DNA from: Nymphaea colorata | Lineage: Eukaryota > Streptophyta > Magnoliopsida > Nymphaeales > Nymphaeaceae | Direction: 5' to 3' | DNA: 64,000 nucleotides | NCBI RefSeq assembly: GCF_008831285.2 | Contig: NC_045139.1 | Coordinates: 4,438,704-4,502,703 of the forward strand | Shown here: in pieces, positions 48,865 to 62,790 of the stretch | How the letters are laid out: the number at the start of each line of letters is the position of its first letter | Position numbering within the stretch: the stretch's first letter is position 1 | Notes under the pieces: model-generated | What the model saw: only the letters and a program-made list of their open reading frames with translations | What the model was told of the DNA's origin: nothing | The model's database searches: none | Program-made: the position numbers and the translations under genes

Positions 48865-51614
48865 ACTCTTTAAAAGGCAACATACGGGAAGTGAGTTCCA
48901 AAATTTGGCCTTGTACATCTAGGGAGACGTGTAAATTTCACGCTAAACTCTAGAGGGTCCTAAGCTTCTGATTCCACTGTGAGCCAGCAGCCCAAGGACA
49001 GAGTTCTGGTCTCCTACTGTGCTGAAAAAATTATTTTTGGCCTTTCATCATCTGCTTGTATTTATGTCTTTCAGATGATTGGCATTGAGAGAATGTTATG
49101 TCGGCAGCATCGACTTGAGCAGAAATGAGTTTTTTGTTTCCAAGTTCTGCAGCTACAAAAGGATGAAGCTTTCAGGCATTCACAGGATACAATATGTATC
49201 GGGATGGCAGCGTCTTGGCATAATCACTTGTATATTACCATCTGCATCTCTACTACAATTGCCCTACACCCTTATATTGTATCACGATATTCACATAAAT
49301 GAAACTATTATTTTGTGAAGAGCTCTTCTGTTTTATTGGTAATATGGATTCTTCCACTGTTGGCAACTCAGAATCTTTGCTTGAATGACTTGCAGATATT
49401 TCATCAGGGAGGCAATGTTTTCCTGAATGTCTTGCATAATATTTCATTAGGAAGACAATGTATCTTCTTCAAAATATGCAACAAAGTTCCAGAACAGGGG
49501 AACTGAAAGAAGGTTATGAGGCTTTTTGTTTTCCAAATAAAAATCGATATATACTGATCAAAATGCTGAAGGAAGCCAGTCATGGGGCTGTCCTGAAGGA
49601 AGATGCAACTGCATCAGCAAGTATGGTAACCTTTAGACATGCATCACAGCTACCTTATAGCTACCTTATGAGCATAAAAGTGTGAGATGGCACTGGTGGA
49701 TGTTGATCTAAAATTCCTGTAGCTGGGTTAAGCATGCTTCGGAAAATTTAAGCTTGGCTCTTTTTGGTAGATGTAAACTTAAGCTCATGATGAAGCCCAA
49801 GTTTGTTTCCCAGGCAAAGTATCTCTATGGTTAGTGCCCTCTCCTTTAGGGCCTATACCTGCTTTGGTTGGCACTCAGAATGGTGCCTATGGGATTTGGG
49901 GATACAATGAGAGGTCGAAAATGCCACCGCACCCACTTGGGTGTCAGGTGCCTATGGGATTTAAGTTTTGATTGTTTTCCTGACAGCAAAAGTTCAGCCT
50001 GCTATCCCAACACCCTTAGCCTATTCTCCATGCAATTAAAACGCGTTTTAAATAAAGGGTTTCATACTCAAGCCTGTAAAGTGTAAACCTGTGTCCTCAA
50101 CTGAGAAAACAAGTGGGCAAGATTCAAATTCCAAGTACACAACTGTAGTTGCTTTTGCATTGCATATGGTACAGCCAATCAACTATTGGAGTGCCAGAAG
50201 TTTGTGTACTGCAAGATACAACTGACGATGGTATTTCATGTTACTAAACTACAATACTTGGTGACCCCATTTGTATTGCTTGCCTACCCTAGCTCACTTG
50301 CCAAAAGGTAAGGATGTTCATTATGGACCTGTTGCTTGCAACCCAAATTCTCTATCCCCATGTGGCACTACTGCAACTTAAAGAAAACGAAAACTGTTTC
50401 TCCCACGACTATGGATTGGAGAAGAAACAAAGACTTCCAACAAAATAGCACAAATTGAGAAGGACAAACAGTCAAATGCAACAGTACCATATTGCCAGTA
50501 TAGTAAGAGGGATGACTTCATGCAGCTGGCTAGGTCTGTCCAACCTCGGCCCGCTAATCGAGAAAAGGATAGTGGGGGCTTGTTTCTTAAATACATTTTG
50601 CCGGCCGCAAAATAAAATAAAATAAAATAACAGGAAAAGAGTAGGCAGGAGGCGCTTCCTGACATTGACTGCAGTTAACATGTGGAGCTGCTTAATTTTT
50701 GTTGGTGGGGACGCTTCAGCACAATTGTGCTGATTCTGCTGACAATGCACTAGAGGGACAACTCATTTGGATAGTGATGTTGGTGTTCCTGTCTACAACT
50801 TGGGACTGTTACTCGTCTCGTATGTCCGCAAAATTTTGACTGTCCGGACCCTCCTCATCCCCACCTGTCCGGTCTTGATCGTTCGGACTCCCGTGCTTAT
50901 GATCAGAATCTGTTCCCACGTGGTCTCGTCATGTTTGATAGCTGCTTTTGGTGGCTGAAGTAACGTATCGTGGCATCCTCTTGCCAACTATTTCCTTTTT
51001 TTTTTTATGGTGCTAGTTTTTAAAAAGTATAAAGGGAATTACATATTTTTTAAAAAATTAAATCAACAAATGAAGAATATTAAAAAATTTCTGTTCTAAA
51101 GTCGCTAATTACTGCAACTTGGCATTTCAATTATTGGGAGTCAGAATTGGAATCTATGAGAATTAATATAGAATATGAACCTATTTAATAGCCAATTAAA
51201 TAGCTTTGTATCATGATCCGGACCTCAACAATACTGACAACCTTGACCGCTTTATTTCTTCTCCGAAAGAGATACATGTCATGTTTCAGATCAAAAGTTG
51301 TTCTAAGTTTAATTCCTACTAAATCATGTGCATGCACATCACAGTTATATATTATATTAGATGTTGTTCAATGGTCAAAAATTAAAAGTTTATTATTAAA
51401 AACTCTATAAACTATAAATTATTGTTAAAAGCATCATAAACCGTTACCATACCATAAATTATTGATATTGCTTATATAACAGTTATTTTTTTAACCATAA
51501 AAAACAACTGGTCATAGTATTTCTATAGCTTCTTATAACATGGCCCCATGCATTGCATGGTGAAGCCACTGCTCCTGGCCAACCAAAGCAGTACTGGCAA
51601 ATATGGACTACATA
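48865..51614. other. Region downstream of the helicase, no gene seen
   Basis: The first several hundred bases are probably the helicase 3' UTR. Short open frames (for example 49079-49318, 49868-50086) have no recognisable features. Small direct repeats such as GGTGCCTATGGGATTT at about 49881 and 49948 are present. Past 51000 the DNA is AT-rich. Confidence 0.5.
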
Positions 51615-52529
51615 CACTACAGAAAACAAGGACTTACCGGCGGCTGAAAAACGTCGGTAAAACATGGCGACATATCGGTAAACGTTTTACCAACGTTAGA
51701 GGTGGTGGATGATGTAAATAATGTCGATGAAAACTATCACTGACATTCTTGTGGGCGTGTCGCTGTAGAATTCTGCATCAACGCGTCCTGTGCATAGGTA
51801 AATAAAATCGTTACCAATGTCCACGAACGTTGGTAATAAAACTTTTACCAACATGTTTGGACGTCGGTAAAATTTTTTATCGACATATAGGTGGACGTTG
51901 GTGATATATTTATCAACGCAATTTCATGTGTAGGTGAATATTTGTTATTTTTTTATCAACTCATATCTATGTGCATTGCATTTATATCAAACATAAATAG
52001 CTACACCAAAACTGAAAAAAAGCATGAAACAGGAAACCTAAAATGGTTACCTCCAGTATAAAAACAACAAGATAGAGAAAATATGAATCAAATTGAATAA
52101 ACAACAAGAAGATAGAGAAGGCGTGAGCCAAATATAATAAACAACAAGAAACAATAATAAGACATGAACTAAATAGAATAAATAAGAAGACAGAGGAAAC
52201 ATGAACCAAATAGAATAAAGGAACTACCTAACTAGCAGTTAATGCTCTTTTTTGCTTTAGCAACATTGCTTCTGCCGCTTGAGGAAAAGACGTGAAGATA
52301 AAAGCACAAAAACTTGAAGCAAAAACATAAAATCATTACCCTAAAACAATATCGGAACCTAAGTTTTCAAAGTAGACCTTGGTAGAAGTTCAACTTCAAC
52401 AACATCCTAGCGGTGAGTGTTCACCGACATCTTGTTTTGGACGTTGGTAAAAACTAATCTTCGACATAAAAGCCAGCCGTCGCTAAAAAGTAGCCTTTCA
52501 ATCCTTTTTTTTTTTGTGTTTGTGCTGTG
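51615..52529. mobile_element. CACTA-like (En/Spm) transposon remnant
   Basis: The left end is CACTACAGAAAACA, close to the usual CACTA terminus. The right end, on the opposite strand, reads CACAGCACAAACAC, a weaker match. Subterminal regions carry repeated short words in both orientations: ACGTCGGTAA (51651, 51861), AACGTTGGTAA near 51827, TTTTACCAAC, ACGTTGGTAA (52441). Clusters of such words are typical binding sites for CACTA-encoded proteins. No transposase was found and the 3-bp target duplication is not evident. Confidence 0.65.
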
Positions 52530-55500
52530 CAGGAGAAGGTATTTAAGCTACTCTGAATATTATAAACGCCTCAAAGCTGTATATTTTTATCATAAGGTCT
52601 CTTCTAATATCTCTTCTTATATGTGGACAACTATAAGTGAGGGTAGTGCACGCAACAGACATGCATCAAACAATTTTTTTTTTAGACATTTAACTTTGTC
52701 ATTATCTTTTTTTTGGTCCTCATAAGAAGGCTCTCTTTTTTACTGATCAAGAATATTTTGGTCATTACATTTCCCGGTGCATAATTTTTTGTAGATAACT
52801 GCCCACACCGCACTCTGGGTTCAAGGCTGATGATGGGGCTGAACTTAGGTCCAGCCACATGAGGTGCCTTTGCTTTGCTGGGCATAGTGCTGGGTCAGTG
52901 CTTCAGAGTTTTCATTTGATTATGAGTCTTTTTCCGCAGCTTTGACGATTCTCTCTCATTGCTTCTTAGAAGTTTCTGGCTCCTCGACTGGGCTCTATCT
53001 CTCTCTTTCTCTGCTTTTGCCTGGTTTCTTCTTGCTGGTCACATCAATACTTTTGACCACCTACAACGCATAGGTATTAGTTTAACTAACTAATGTCCCT
53101 TCTGTCTCGCCGTGGTTGAGTCTCGTACCTCTTGTCCTTTCTTCTATAGTGTCCATACTTTTGCATGACCTTCCTTCGTTAATAACCTCCCAAACCCACC
53201 ATCAATTCGTCTTTTCTTATTCTTTTGTCTCTCATCCCACATGTCTTTTACCTGGCGTCGTGTCTGGAGGTTGTGGCTCATTTCTTCTTGGTGGCGCATT
53301 TGGGAGGAGCGCAACATCAGGGTCTTCAGGGACACCTTCTCATCGATGAAGTCTATGGCACGCCTTGTGTAGGGAGATGTTCACTTTGCTATTCGGCTAC
53401 GGCGCCGTCCTTCGTCTACTGCTGGGTGACTTTGCTGTTCCGTCTGTCCACTCTCTCTCTACCTCTCTTATTAGGTTTTATTGTGCTACTAACTTGTATA
53501 TTCCCTTCTTATATTTTGTTTTTGCGGTTTGTTTTTGTACTTAGGGGACTTCTTGTCCTCAAATTTTGTTATATATTTCCATTTTATCAACTATCTCTCT
53601 CTCTTAAGTACTTTAGAAAGTGCATTGAAGACTTAAATATTATACTCACTTCCAAGTTTTTGCATATTGGGTTTTGAACAGTTTGTGATCTACCAAAACT
53701 CATCTAGACATGTGTATCAATTCAAAAAGGGCATCCAGAAACTCTTGTCTTTTCGCGCTAGAGAGAGAAGTAGAACTCCTTTCACTGATAAGGTTCATTT
53801 TGATGCTACTTTTAACGTCCATCCGCCTCCGTTAGAGAGGTTTCCCTGATTTTAACTGAGGCATATCGAGGATCATGGATCTGCTGGCCATGAACAGATG
53901 ATATGTGGTAGTCAAGCACCTGCTGCCTGCAAGGAGACTGCAGAAGAGATAGTTCTTGTATGCCTGCACTCAGTTGCAGCAGAAATTTATTGTTGGCATA
54001 CTTTTAAATTCATGCTATCTGCAACTTTTTGTTGGTTTGCTCACTGACAGGCTATTCAACTATTGACTCCTCTCATAAATGAAGAAAATTCCTTCAAATT
54101 TGAATGGCCAAAGAATCTGTCTCTGATTGTCCTTTTTCTCATATTTAATTCGATTCAAGGATAACTCACCATTTATCCCAAAGCGGTCAAAGCATGTAAC
54201 AATTTTGTTGCAGCAATCTGCTAGCATGTTTAATAAATATGAATCCTGGCAGATACCCTGTTTGAATTTTGACCAGCAAGAAATAAAAACCCTTCAAATT
54301 ACCAAAAGATTGTTTGCTCACACTATATTAATGCACATCGATATAATACACACATGGCCAAGAAAATGAGTCACATGAAGATGCATGTGCATTTGTTTTC
54401 TGGGGAATAAGTTTTCTGCAGAAAACAGTTTGTCTGTTTTGAAAATGTGATATTATAATTTGGGTTGTTTCTATATGCAGTCAAATCAAAGTCTTATTAT
54501 AAGTTTTGTAGGTTAACACAGCTGAGACAGAGCTAGCTGCAAATTTTCCATTCATTTGAAAATCGTGGGGAGTGTCTAATTTTTTTCTTTTCAAAAGTTT
54601 TGGGGAGTGATTGATTACTGTGAATTTAGTTAGCTTTTCATTCTTCCTGACAAAATCTTGGTGATCTAATTTAGCTGGTGTTTACAGAGGACAAACTTGG
54701 TCCTTCACAAGTGTCCTTTTCTAAGCATTTTCATGCATATTTAAGAGAAATAAGTAGTTGTTGCATCTCTCACTCATGACTCTGCAGTACTGATGCTGCT
54801 CTTATTTAATGGCCATGTTAAAAGCAAGATATTTGCTGACAAGTGATTGCCTATAAATTGATGCCACAGAAGTAGTCACAACCATTTTGCTCATCAGCTA
54901 GATGCCAACTGATCCTCACTGCAGGGAAAGGACAAACGATAGCTGAAGAAGGCACATTGATGAATTGGGGATGCAAGTGGATTGATAATGTCTTTTACGA
55001 TCCAAATCCAAGCCCAGTTCCAATTGTAAAAGAACTAGATCCATATCCAATATCTCGGAAAATGAATTACCTGATCCAGACATGCATTGATCTGCATCAG
55101 CAAAACATTAGCATGGAAACCCTATTCAAGTCCAAATACACAATTTGGACCTTATTTCAGAAACTTTAGATACAAAGCACTGGATCCAGATCGGAAGCTC
55201 GGCCGATCCAATTTCATTTGAAAATGGAGATTTGGGTTCGCCCAGATATTATGGGTTTGGTTTCAAGCCTCCAAGTTGAAGTAGTTGGTCAAGGTTTCAC
55301 CCAGCAGGTGTTAATAAAAAGAAAAAAGTATATATGGCGCTCAAGATTTCTGGACATAGGTCAGGACCGATCCAAAGTTCAATAAATGTCTAAGAGTAAC
55401 GATTCTGGCACGCCCTGGTCAGGCCTACCTAGCTAGCGAACCTAGCTCGTTAGGTCCAGCTCCAGACCCACTGCTTTTGTCCGAACCACTGTCGAACTGT

Positions 55501-55607
55501 TCTATATAGAATGTCTGTCATGTACTATCTCAAAGCTGGCTACTTAAATTTCAAAATGTTCTTTTGGGTACCACAGGAACCAGTAGTAGCTAGTATGTAC
55601 TTTAAGA

Positions 55608-55639
<32 letters not shown>

Positions 55640-57142
55640 CCCCTTCTCTCTCTCTATCTATGCAAATCTCATCTTTAATTAATCTAGGGTGACAGAATTT
55701 GCTGCCAACTTTTCTTACAAGTAAAAAGCTTTTTCTGTCTAGAGGACTCAAAATTTTAAATACTAAAGTACATGTAGTCTCTGAAATTGTGTACTAATCC
55801 TACAAGATAAAAACCAACAGTTCCATTAAGACCCAGTAAAGCAACATTATGTTTAGTGGAGAAATGTTTTCACTTTTTTGAATAAAATAAAAATTTTCCA
55901 TCTCTGTGATTTGTCTTCATGCCAATAGACAAGGGTACCCACAATCAAACAAATTCAAAAGTGTAACTTTTTTTTTTAAGAAATGTCCTTGTGTATTATA
56001 ATGCAAAGGTTTAGTACTAAAGAGAAAAATAAGGTGCAGCACATAAATATTGGGTATCAATTATTTGTGACTTTTTGGAAGTATGAATTACAACTATATC
56101 AGAGCTGTGTCCCCAGTGTATGTAGTTGTCTTAATTTGTTCTTTTTCCTTTCTAATGTAACATCTCTGGAACATTTAATTAATAAAAAACTATATGAGAG
56201 GTGGTATCCCACAAAAATAAGTATTTACATAGTATAAATTTGGTGTTTCTACTTGCTAAAACCATATTAATATATTATACACCTGGCTTTAGAAACAGAT
56301 GAGTTCTTTTCTAAAACTAGCTTCAATTCAAAAAAACCATGTTTTCCAACACACAAACAGAAGAGATGACATAAATTGGAAATTTTTGTCGCGGTTACAT
56401 GAAGATTTGCTGTTGGGTAGAAAGCCCATTTGATCCTAACATTGCCATTAACCCTAATTGCCATGATTAGTACAGGTTTATCATTAACAAAGCCAACTTA
56501 TCTGTATATTATTTAAGCCCTAAAGTTGGGCCGCGAAAGGCGATGAATTAACAACCTTAATCAGATAATCAGGAAGCATAAAGTCCTAATGATTGTACTA
56601 CAAAGTGTATGGTTATTAGTACCTAATCTTCTTTATCAAAAGTGACACCTCAAAAGGGCGAATATATATAACTTTCTCCTTCTAGAGAGATGCATCATAC
56701 TTGGTTGGCTACCTAACCAATAATTCTCCCTTATCCCTGTTAGGAAGCTAATGGGCTGGACACAGGTTTATTTAGTACGGTACCGAACTTATATTGAATA
56801 TTTATGCATGCAAGTAGGCCAAACAGATTGATTCTAAAGATTGACGTACACATATATACATACTACATACATGCGCGTTAGTTTGTCTGGACTTCGAGCA
56901 TGCATAAACACATACGCTTCTCATCGTTAATATACAATATGCATGGAATTGGATGATAATTTTTACCAATTTTAACAAATTACTTACTTTATGAGTTTAT
57001 CATTCTCTTTATTAAGTGTTCACTGATGAAAATTGTCACTATTAAACACTCAATAAGAAGAGACATATGCTAAATCAAGTGTAGTTTTTCTTATACCATC
57101 TTGCATGCATACATTGTGTGTGTGTGTGTTTGTGTGTGTGTA

Positions 57143-57189
<47 letters not shown>

Positions 57190-57916
57190 ATAACCTTGAT
57201 ATGAAAGAAGCTGATTTTGGGTGAGCGGGAGGCTATCTCACTGCTCAAATGAGAGCCAATTTTCTCTCTTCTCCTTGCTGGCAGTTTTAGAATTACATTG
57301 GTACGAGGTGGTGAGATAGCCATATCCTTCAACTTGCATGTACAACTCACCCCATTTTTGGTATAAGAGCACAGCTCCATAAAGGTTTTACTGGGAACGT
57401 GCAATTGCCACATGGTGACTGGTGAGTTGCTCACATCAGTCTCTTAAAAGTTCTTTATTTTTAAATGAGAATCTTAAATATTTTTCTTTATATATATATA
57501 TATATGAGTGCCCCACCAGATTTGAGTATTTTTAAACAAGTACCCCTCTAACCAATTTTTCTGGCTCTACTATTGAGAAAGTGTGACGTAACACATCGAG
57601 TCTGCCCCTTTCAGCGAAATAATTCAAAAAGGTTTGAGGAGTTGGGGTTTCTAACCAGGGTTTATTCCAATGCCCCCAAAAATCAAGGCATCTTGAACTT
57701 CTAAAATTCATGCCAGTACTCTATGTGTGCGCGCTTGCATGTCATTTTATTAATAAACCTTGAATTGAAGAAGTAATGTTCTTAAACATGCTAAATGTGT
57801 TGGTAATAGTTAAAAAAACACCTATTTTTTTTGTATCATCAACAAGAAAACACGTTGTTGTCGGTCTGACATGGACCCTTACTATTTATGGGAGTTGATG
57901 AGTTAAAATTTCTGCC
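52530..57916. other. Intergenic DNA, no gene seen
   Basis: No gene is supported in 5.4 kb. A CT-rich stretch lies at 52960-53600. A patch rich in GATCCAAAT/GATCCAGA words at about 54990-55260 resembles the repeat family near 4446-4800. Microsatellites lie at 55609-55639 (CT then TA) and 57114-57187 (listed separately). Confidence 0.5.
57114..57187. repeat. Compound (TG)n(GA)n microsatellite
   Basis: TG units with two interruptions run to about 57157, followed by about fifteen GA units. Confidence 0.95.
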
Positions 57917-58830
57917 TTTAAAAAGTGTTTCCGCCCTTATTTTAAATGATTTTTAAACTAAAAACCATTTATCATCCATAGGATAAAATGCTTGACCAAA
58001 GATAGCTCACCAATTATTAATAAAAAAAAGAACGTCAAGTACATTAATATTAACTACATCATGAACTTAAATATCTTTCTTACCAACCTTCTTATAACTA
58101 TGTTCCTTAAGTGCCCCAAAGGGCGTAGTATAATTGGACGAACAGGCGGTCACATTTCAATTTTGATGGGTACTACTCTCCTAAGCTGCAAATATTATGA
58201 TCACGACACTCTAATTGATAGGTGCACTATACCCCACCCAAGTCTCGATGCAGCGTACGACCTTGGGGCAAAGACAATGGTAGGCTTTTGGCCCCTTTTT
58301 TCTGATTGATAGATTGTCAGCCTCCTGCTTACCCATTCCTTAAAAACTTTCATAAGAAAAAAGCTGTGGCATTGCTTTTTTAAAAAGTGTTTCCACCCTT
58401 ATTTCAAATGAATTTCAAACTAAAAACAATTTATCATACATAAGATAAAATGCTTAACCAAAGATAGCTCACCAATTAATAAAAAAAAGGGAACATCAAG
58501 TACATTAATATTAACTACATCATGAACTTAAGTACCTTTCTTACCCACACTCTTATAACTATGTTCCTTAAATGCCCCAAAGAGCGTAGTATAACTGGAC
58601 AAACAAGCAGTCACATAAAAGGTGTGTCGGTAGTTTGATTTCGATGGGTGCTACTCTCCTGAATTGCAAATGTTACAGATCTTGACACTTTAATTGATAG
58701 GTGCCCACACAAAGTCTCGATGCAGAGAACAGTAGGTGTTTGGGCCCTTTTTCAAAGTAATAGATTGTTAGCCTCCTGCTAACCTGTTTCTTAAAAATTT
58801 TCCTAAGAAAAAAGTTGTCGAATTGTCTTT
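57917..58830 (+). repeat. Tandem pair of about 460-bp units with SINE-like Pol III boxes
   Basis: Copy 1 (about 57917-58378) and copy 2 (about 58379-58830) share the same order of segments with perhaps 10-20% differences and small indels. Each contains a box-A-like word, TAGTATAATTGG (58126-58137) or TAGTATAACTGG (58587-58598). In copy 2 a box-B-like word, GTTTGATTTC (58633-58642), follows 34 bases later, the spacing of a tRNA promoter. Copy 1 has lost about 20 bases there. Copy 2 ends in a T-rich run. This suggests a tRNA-derived SINE or Pol III-related repeat that was later duplicated. No protein is encoded. Confidence 0.7.
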
Positions 58831-61800
58831 TTTTTTCTTTTTTTTTTGATAAAACCATAACAAGTTAGGATTAATTTGAAGGATGCAACTAGAAGCGCAT
58901 TTGGACCACATTTCCATTAGTAAATCTAACTTGCATCTGGTGCATTCACCAAGAAAGATCTACTCTTCATTTATGTGGAAAAGGGTGCAAGAGATAAAAT
59001 AAAAATTCCTCCAACTAGGCAGACAGCGCACCAATGCAAAGGCGATTCATTTCCCAATATTCATCTTCCCAAGAAGGGCCCCTCAATAAACTATATCATT
59101 AGACATAGTGCAGGTGCCAGTACCAGCATCCATAAAGTATGTCACAATGATGTCTGCTCCCTTGGAACCAATAACTTCCTCATTAAATGCCTTAGGTAAT
59201 GCCCTCATTTAATGCATTCACTAACTTTAGATCTTGAACTGCCCACTAAGAATATGTTCCTAAAATGGGCATTCCTTATACAGTGGCATTAGAGAGAGGT
59301 AAAATTTGGGCTGCCATGATATCAATCTATACATATTTCCTTGATACATATTCCCTTGAGTTAAGATGAGTTTATCTATTTTATAAGGCATGGCAGCAAG
59401 AATTTACTCTGAGTCTCTCCTTTTGGATGAGCAAGAAGAGTATTTCATCTCACAGCCTGAATCAAAACTAAATCCTCCTCTGCACAGCACTCGTGGCTGC
59501 TTGAGAACCCGGAAAGAGCTAAATCCTCCCCTGCATAACCCTCATGGCTGATTGAGTACCCGGAGAGAGCTAAATCCACCTATGCATGGCAACACTTTCA
59601 TGGAAATCTAATTGATTATGACGAGCTTTCACTGAGGGCAGCTCAACCAGCTATGCTTTGCCGCTCAAGATTCATGCCAAGTTTTCTTCTCAAAGAACAT
59701 GATGTTAATGCATCGCTCTGTATGGTTACAAACTATTTAATTTAATCAGAAGTCGCTTTTAAATCCTAATATGAGACGTTGATTTAACCAAACATAATTG
59801 CATAAATTTGTAGCGCAACCACATATAAGCCAGAGGAGCAGAGGCTCTAACTTACCAAAATACTTTACACATAAGGATAATATCTCGGTCCCTTGTAATT
59901 TAAAAAGTTTACGTATATGTAGTCCTTAAGTCTCTGATTCTGCGATTTCATATAGCTCTCAGTTTGACATAAGAAAATTAATGGGAAAATGTGGATTTTA
60001 AGTAACCAATATTGAAATTTTATAGCTGGTGTATTTTATAGTGTTATGAGATCATATATACTGGTCAACCATATCTGTACAATTAGATCTCGCTAGAATA
60101 ACTTACAAAGACAGATTTCGATGTCAATAATAGACAGCCTTCCATGAAAGCTGTTTCTTGTTCCCATCTATACTTGAACTTCTTTGTCAGCTTTGTTTTA
60201 TAATAAAATGTTGTATGATTGCTTGAAGTTGGGTCTTTATATATATATATATATATATATATAAATGATGAAAATTCACTCTTGAGACTATCTCATACAT
60301 GGTTGAAAGAGGGAAAAAAGAGATAAGTATGTGAATCAATAATAGATGGTTAAAATTCTTATCACATTTTTCTCTTTGTTTTTCTCTCAACCATCCATCA
60401 GAGTAAATCAAATGGTTCAATTGGGTGACTTTGGACAGCTAGAGTCACCATTCTATATGTTGGGTGACCCATACTCTCTTCTGACAATCGTAAAGATGGA
60501 TTGGTCAGGAGTCAGGCAGCACTAATGCGAGGGCGGATGGCCGATCATGAGGAAGAAGATCTTCCTCTTACTAAAAGTACAATTAGGAGGCTCATGGCCA
60601 TTTTGGGAACCTCGAGGGACGGAGGGGCACCTCATGTAGTTGAACACAGGTCCAGCCTCGTTATCAGTTTAGAGCCCCCATGGGCTGTGTGTGCCGCTGT
60701 GGAAATCTTGGATTTTTATTGGGTTTTTTAATTATTTAATTGTCAAAAACTAATTTTTAATAAAATTAGATCAAGCCCTCTTGATCATTTGCTATTTGGC
60801 TGTATCGTTTGCCAAAAGCAGTGGACCTTCAAGTACTTGTTAACTGACAGTGTTGGTACCAACTTTCTTCTAAGGTAAATCTTGGAAGAGACCGTCTTCA
60901 CCCTGCCTTAATGTGCCTCAACTGTAGAAAGGCTGTAAATATACCTGTACCAAGTACAGGTGGGCTCCACTGGCTCAACTCAGGTTAGAGTTCTAGTTGC
61001 CGTGACTCAAACTCATTTAAGGGGCCGTTTGATGCATTGAAAATATGGAGTTGAAATGAAGCTTCCAGAAACTTATTTCAAGAATTGAAGAAATGAAAAC
61101 AAAATCCAGATTTCTAAATCCCCTTTGTGTTTGCTGGACTTGGGTTTATGTTCAAGAGAACGAATTTCCCAGTTTGATATGAATGAAAGACGAAAAAAGA
61201 AAATTGTTGGATTGATGAATGCTTGAGAGCCCAACGGTTACCTTTTTCATCCTGGAAATTTTTTCCCACCCTTTGAGGTGGAAAAAAAATTATGAAAAGA
61301 AATCTCTGAAAACCAACAAAACGCTTACCCTTTTTTTCTCAAGTTTGATGAGCAAGAAAAATTTTTAAAAGTTTGAATTTTATTTTCATTGCTACAAGAA
61401 ATATCCTGCCCATCAAATGGGCCCTTAAACCCGATTAAGCTTGAAGAAGCGAGTAAGTGATAATGTGCTTTATAAATATAGATGTGCTTTTTTCTCTTTG
61501 TAACAAAATCATGCCAGGCTTGAGATATATTCGTCTCAATCGAGTCGAGACCGAGTCGAGACCAAGTTCGAGCCGAGCTCAAGTGGGAAATGAAGTTGAA
61601 GGATCAATGCCCCCTCCACTTGGGGGCACATGGAATCTTTCTATAGCTTGCAATCTAAGCGAACCTACGTAATGGTGCTTCTATCCATGTCACTTTCTCC
61701 TCGTCACGATTCTCAAAGATCTTAGCAAGAAATATCTTTCACTAATCTTCTAAGCATATGTTCAAAAACGTACAAACACAGACACATATGTACGCAAACT

Positions 61801-62340
61801 CGCATCATATACGAAAATGAGTTCCTTGGGATGCATTTTTGTTAAGTTATACGAAAAGTCATCAGTGAAAATACAAGAGCACCATTGCTTCGGTCGATTT
61901 AAACCATTAAATGTGCAAATGTTCATATACAGAGGAAGGAATTTATCATTAGTGCACTTCTTTATGATTTAGCCTTATATATATGATATTGTCTTTTAGT
62001 TTAAATGTGTTTTCAAATAATACAAAATATGATAAAACTCCATATTTCTCATAAAAGCAACTTAGGTTGAAGCCTACTTTATGTTAAATTAGTATTTACA
62101 AATATATTAGGATGTTTAATTATATTTTGTGCACAAGTATTTTTTGACACAAACATAAAGGGTCTATAATCTTTGTCCAAGAATACACTCATCCCTTTTC
62201 TTTCGTTCTTTTTAATAATTTTCACAAACACACACATATATATAGTATTATAGGTGTCAATTTCAGATTAATTAATTAATTATGAATTAAAATTTTTAAA
62301 AAAATAAAAGTACTGACTTCCAAACTTGATTTAAAAAAAA
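58831..62340. other. Intergenic DNA, no gene seen
   Basis: No gene is supported. A short frame at 60501-60731 (+) has an acidic stretch (ADHEEEDLPLTKSTIRRLM) but no recognised domain. A TA microsatellite lies at 60239-60263. The stretch 61700-62340 is AT-rich. Confidence 0.5.
59468..59597. repeat. 51-bp tandem repeat, about 2.5 copies
   Basis: Units start at 59468, 59519 and 59570, each opening with CTAAATCC and containing TGCA and, in full copies, GGCTG, TTGAG and CCCGGA. The copies differ by several bases. Confidence 0.85.
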
Positions 62341-62344
62341 AAAA

Positions 62345-62790
62345 CCAGATTTTAGTTTGTGCACAAGATCCTTTTTGGCTCCCCTGCTCCAGACTCGAAT
62401 CCAGGGAACCCCATGAAAGTCCGAGTTCGGGTCCGAGCAAAAAGCCGAGCCGACTCGGGACGAAGGAGTCCCAGCGATTCGCTCCTCCAAGACCGCACGA
62501 GGGCATTTTCGTCACTCGGGAAATGTGGCCTCTGGGTCCTGCGCCTCATTGTAAACGAGGCACCGCGGCGTTACGTGAGAAGGGAAGGGTGGGGCCCGCC
62601 TTTCCAAAGAAAGCGACGTGGTCGCGTGTGACCCTGCATTCTGCTACCAATTTACGGAAATGCCCTTCCATCAGTCCCCGTCCCGTGTCGCCTTGTCCCC
62701 GTGCTCTAATAATTGGTGATGTTGATGATGACGTCCGGCCCGCCGGCCCTTTCTCTGAGACTTAACCGGTTTGGTTCGGGTCGGATCAGC
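62345..62790. other. GC-rich, CpG-rich island without a recognised gene
   Basis: About 450 bases rich in CG and CCG stand out from AT-rich flanks. They hold several short open frames on both strands, none with recognisable protein features. The sequence could be the promoter or 5' end of a gene running off this window, or a GC-rich repeat end (GTCCGAGTTCGGGTCCGAG). I cannot decide from sequence alone. Confidence 0.4.

Noticed and set aside
54957..55169. 70-codon frame with several Pro-Asn/Pro-Ser residues
   Set aside because: The composition follows a local GATCCAAAT-type DNA repeat rather than a protein family.
58126..58210. A true tRNA gene
   Set aside because: Box A-like sequence is present but no acceptor stem pairing or proper T-arm could be drawn. 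A SINE-like repeat fits better.
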